From: an uncultured Clostridia bacterium
Lineage (GTDB): Bacteria; Bacillota; Clostridia; Oscillospirales; Ruminococcaceae
Length of the DNA stretch: 6,574 nucleotides
Reading direction: 5' to 3'
Assembly (NCBI GenBank): GCA_947630315.1
Contig: CANRHA010000098.1
Location: 1 to 6,574, forward strand
Part shown: piece by piece, positions 5,231-6,574 of the stretch
Numbering within the stretch: the stretch's first letter is position 1
Layout: each line of letters starts with the position of its first letter
Position numbers and translations under genes: made by a program
The notes under the pieces: generated by a model
What the model saw: only the letters and a program-made list of their open reading frames with translations
Database searches by the model: none
What the model was told of the DNA's origin: nothing

Positions 5231-5252
5231 CGCGCCGCCGGTGTGATATTCT
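5224..5252 (+). promoter_or_regulatory. Probable asd promoter
   Basis: A perfect -35 TTGACA (5224-5229) is followed after 17 bases by TATTCT (5247-5252, four of six). The predicted start near 5259 leaves a leader of about 58 bases, too short for a lysine (L-box) riboswitch, which needs roughly 170 bases or more. Confidence 0.55.
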
Positions 5253-5316
5253 GTATGCGTATGATTATATACCATTATGCGGGGAATTTCAACCCCCGGG
5301 AAGAGAGGATTTGCAG

Positions 5317-6396
5317 ATGAAAAATTACAATGTAGGCGTAATCGGCGCAACGGGAATGGTAGGCCAGCGTTTTATAACGCTTCTTGCCGATCACCCCTGG
5401 TTCAAGCTGAAGGTTCTTGCCGCTTCAGAGCGTTCGGCGGGCAAGACATACCGCGAGGCTGTCGGGGCAAAGTGGGCGATGAAAACGCCCTTGCCCGAAT
5501 GGGTCGGCGATATGGTCGTCAAGGACGCGGTAAAGGATATGCAGGATATAGCCTTTGAGGTCGACTTTGTTTTCTGCGCGGTAGATATGCCGTCCGATCA
5601 GATAGTTGCGCTCGAGCAGGGCTATGCAAAGCTTGAATGCCCGGTAGTATCGAACAACAAGGAGCACCGCTATTACGCCGATGTTCCGATGCTCATACCC
5701 GAGTGCAATTCAGAGCACATAGCCGTTATTGAGACCCAGCGCAGGCGCTTAGGAACAAAGCGCGGCTTTGTTGCGGTAAAGCCCAACTGCTCTATTCAGA
5801 GCTACGTTCCCGCGCTTCATCCGCTTAGGGGGTACGGCCTTAAAGCTGTTTTGGCCTGCAATTATCAGGCTATATCGGGCGCGGGCAAGACCTTTGAAAC
5901 ATGGCCCGAGATGGTCGACAACCTTATACCCTTCATAAAAGGCGAGGAGCAAAAGAGCGAGGTCGAGCCGATGAAGATCTGGGGCGAGGTAAAGGACGGC
6001 GTTATAGTTCCCGCCGAGAGGCCCCTCATTACAACTCAGTGCCTGCGCGTTCCCGTATCCGACGGCCACACCTCTGCGGTGTTCGTAAAGTTCGACAAAA
6101 AGCCTTCAAAAGAGGAGATTTTAAAGGCATGGGCAGAATTTAAGGGCGAGCCTCAGAGGCTTGAGCTTCCGTCTGCCCCCAAGCAGTTCATCAACTACTT
6201 TGAAGACGACAACCGCCCCCAGGCGAAGCTTGACCGCGACCTTGAAGGTGGAATGGCGGTTTCTGTAGGCCGTCTGCGCGAGGATACCCTGTTCGACTAC
6301 AAGTTCGTCTGCCTTTCACACAATACCCTGCGCGGCGCTGCCGGAGGCGGGGTGCTTGCCGCGGAGCTTTTAGCCGCCAAGGGCTGCTTCGACTGA
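5317..6396 (+). CDS. asd: Aspartate-semialdehyde dehydrogenase, archaeal/fungal-like class
   Basis: The enzyme reduces L-4-aspartyl phosphate to L-aspartate-4-semialdehyde with NADPH, the branch point toward lysine/diaminopimelate, threonine and methionine. The 359-residue product has the N-terminal nucleotide fold VGVIGATGMVGQRFI (6-20), the catalytic segment VKPNCSIQSYVPALHPL (154-170) with nucleophile Cys158, NYQAISGAGK (182-191), and the base-containing RVPVSDGHTSAVFV (244-257) with His251. The C-terminal SVGRLREDTLFDYKFVCLSHNTLRGAAGG (316-344) fits the family end. The LRVPVSDGH form and the insertion pattern fit the archaeal/fungal (USG-1-like) class more than the classical E. coli class. 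The frame is open back to 5224, but the ATG at 5317 is chosen: it follows AGAGG (5304-5308) by 8 bases, lies after the promoter, and begins exactly at the conserved N-terminus. The downstream partial gene may be dapA, which would make a lysine-pathway operon. Confidence 0.96.
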   Translation: MKNYNVGVIGATGMVGQRFITLLADHPWFKLKVLAASERSAGKTYREAVGAKWAMKTPLPEWVGDMVVKDAVKDMQDIAFEVDFVFCAVDMPSDQIVALEQGYAKLECPVVSNNKEHRYYADVPMLIPECNSEHIAVIETQRRRLGTKRGFVAVKPNCSIQSYVPALHPLRGYGLKAVLACNYQAISGAGKTFETWPEMVDNLIPFIKGEEQKSEVEPMKIWGEVKDGVIVPAERPLITTQCLRVPVSDGHTSAVFVKFDKKPSKEEILKAWAEFKGEPQRLELPSAPKQFINYFEDDNRPQAKLDRDLEGGMAVSVGRLREDTLFDYKFVCLSHNTLRGAAGGGVLAAELLAAKGCFD

Positions 6397-6437
6397 TACC
6401 TGAGTACATAGCCGCCGGCGTGCCCGGCCGCACCTTC

Positions 6438-6526
6438 GGGAAGGCGTAAAAGGGGCTTACCTTGCATAAAACCTGTCAGCTCCATCGCCCGCCCTCCCAC
6501 CCCACCCGCCCCTTTTACGCCTTCCC
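6438..6526. repeat. 19-bp perfect inverted repeat with 51-base C-rich loop, downstream of asd
   Basis: GGGAAGGCGTAAAAGGGGC (6438-6456) is perfectly complementary to 6508-6526. The second arm is followed by TTAAAAATCC, not a run of T, so it is a poor intrinsic terminator despite the long stem. The left arm begins inside a competing hairpin, CCTT-CGGG-AAGG (6433-6444), and a further short stem GCCGG/CCGGC lies at 6414-6428. The arrangement could be a leader-type attenuator before the next gene, an mRNA stabiliser, or a small mobile palindromic repeat. The 155-base gap between asd and the next gene is otherwise unexplained. Confidence 0.75.
6488..6512 (-). other. Strong predicted G-quadruplex motif on the minus strand
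   Basis: The plus strand has six C-runs of 3, 3, 3, 4, 3 and 4 bases separated by single bases, so the minus strand reads as six G-runs with one-base loops. Four G3 runs with one-base loops are enough for a very stable quadruplex. It lies in the loop and first bases of the right arm of the inverted repeat, on the template strand for asd-direction transcription. Confidence 0.7.
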
Positions 6527-6551
6527 TTAAAAATCCATCGGAGGAATGATC

Positions 6552-6574
6552 ATGAAAAAGCTTTTATTCAGAGG
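6552..6574 (+). CDS. Start of a gene cut by the window edge, possibly dapA
   Basis: GGAGGA (6540-6545) lies 6 bases before an ATG that reads MKKLLFRG to the end of the window. Only seven full codons are visible. The short sequence and the position after asd resemble the N-terminus of 4-hydroxy-tetrahydrodipicolinate synthase (DapA, typically MKK..F.G..TALVTPF), the next enzyme after Asd in the diaminopimelate pathway, and asd-dapA pairs are common in Clostridia. The start is well supported; the identity is a guess from context. Confidence 0.5.

Noticed and set aside
4781..5246. Overlapping open frames on both strands across the GC-rich intergenic region (plus 4781-5167 and 4902-5246, minus 4929-5150)
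   Set aside because: The translations are low-complexity Arg/Pro/Ala/Gly, have no convincing ribosome binding site, overlap the queA start or each other, and are explained by the cloverleaf element.
1..6574. CRISPR array, toxin-antitoxin or classical defence system
   Set aside because: No regularly spaced repeats were seen, and none of the genes has nuclease, Cas, toxin or antitoxin motifs; the WYL regulator alone is not evidence for a defence system.

Overview
The window looks like chromosomal DNA of a member of the Bacillota, class Clostridia, plausibly Oscillospirales-like. The reasons are strong GGAGG-type ribosome binding sites, a Gram-positive-type LexA (SOS) box, a DUF896/YnzC-type small protein, a TfoX N-terminal-domain protein, and frequent ATA isoleucine codons in otherwise moderately GC-rich genes. 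The taxonomic call is an inference from gene content and style; no rRNA or other marker is present.

Left edge (1-571, minus strand): a two-gene operon that reads off the window. A canonical promoter (536-563) is followed by a perfect LexA box (506-519), a 75-residue charged helical protein (244-471) and, joined to it by an ATGA overlap, a sigma-70 region-4-like helix-turn-helix protein that is cut by the window edge (1-247). It looks like a DNA-damage-inducible regulatory unit, possibly the edge of a prophage or other mobile element.

Middle (572-3808, plus strand): five genes in one direction: a GNAT acetyltransferase, a TfoX/Sxy N-terminal-domain protein, a DUF896 protein, a WYL-domain regulator that overlaps the DUF896 stop codon, and a Gfo/Idh/MocA-type oxidoreductase. 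The last four are closely spaced and probably co-transcribed. A bidirectional terminator (3831-3870) separates this run from the convergent queA.

Right part (3875-6574): queA (minus strand, tRNA queuosine synthesis) and asd (plus strand, aspartate-semialdehyde dehydrogenase of the archaeal/fungal-like class) diverge from a 398-base intergenic region. That region holds the most striking object in the window: a GC-rich element at 5012-5111 in which a 17-bp closing stem and three abutting hairpins form a four-arm cloverleaf with no unpaired junction bases. Possible divergent promoters overlap at their -35 hexamers just upstream of asd. After asd, a 19-bp perfect inverted repeat surrounds a C-rich tract that would form a very strong G-quadruplex on the minus strand. 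Immediately after it begins a further gene (MKKLLFRG...), possibly dapA, which would continue the lysine/diaminopimelate pathway from asd.

The enzymes themselves are ordinary. The less explained material is the noncoding structure (cloverleaf, inverted repeat with G4) and the SOS-controlled sigma-like pair at the left edge.
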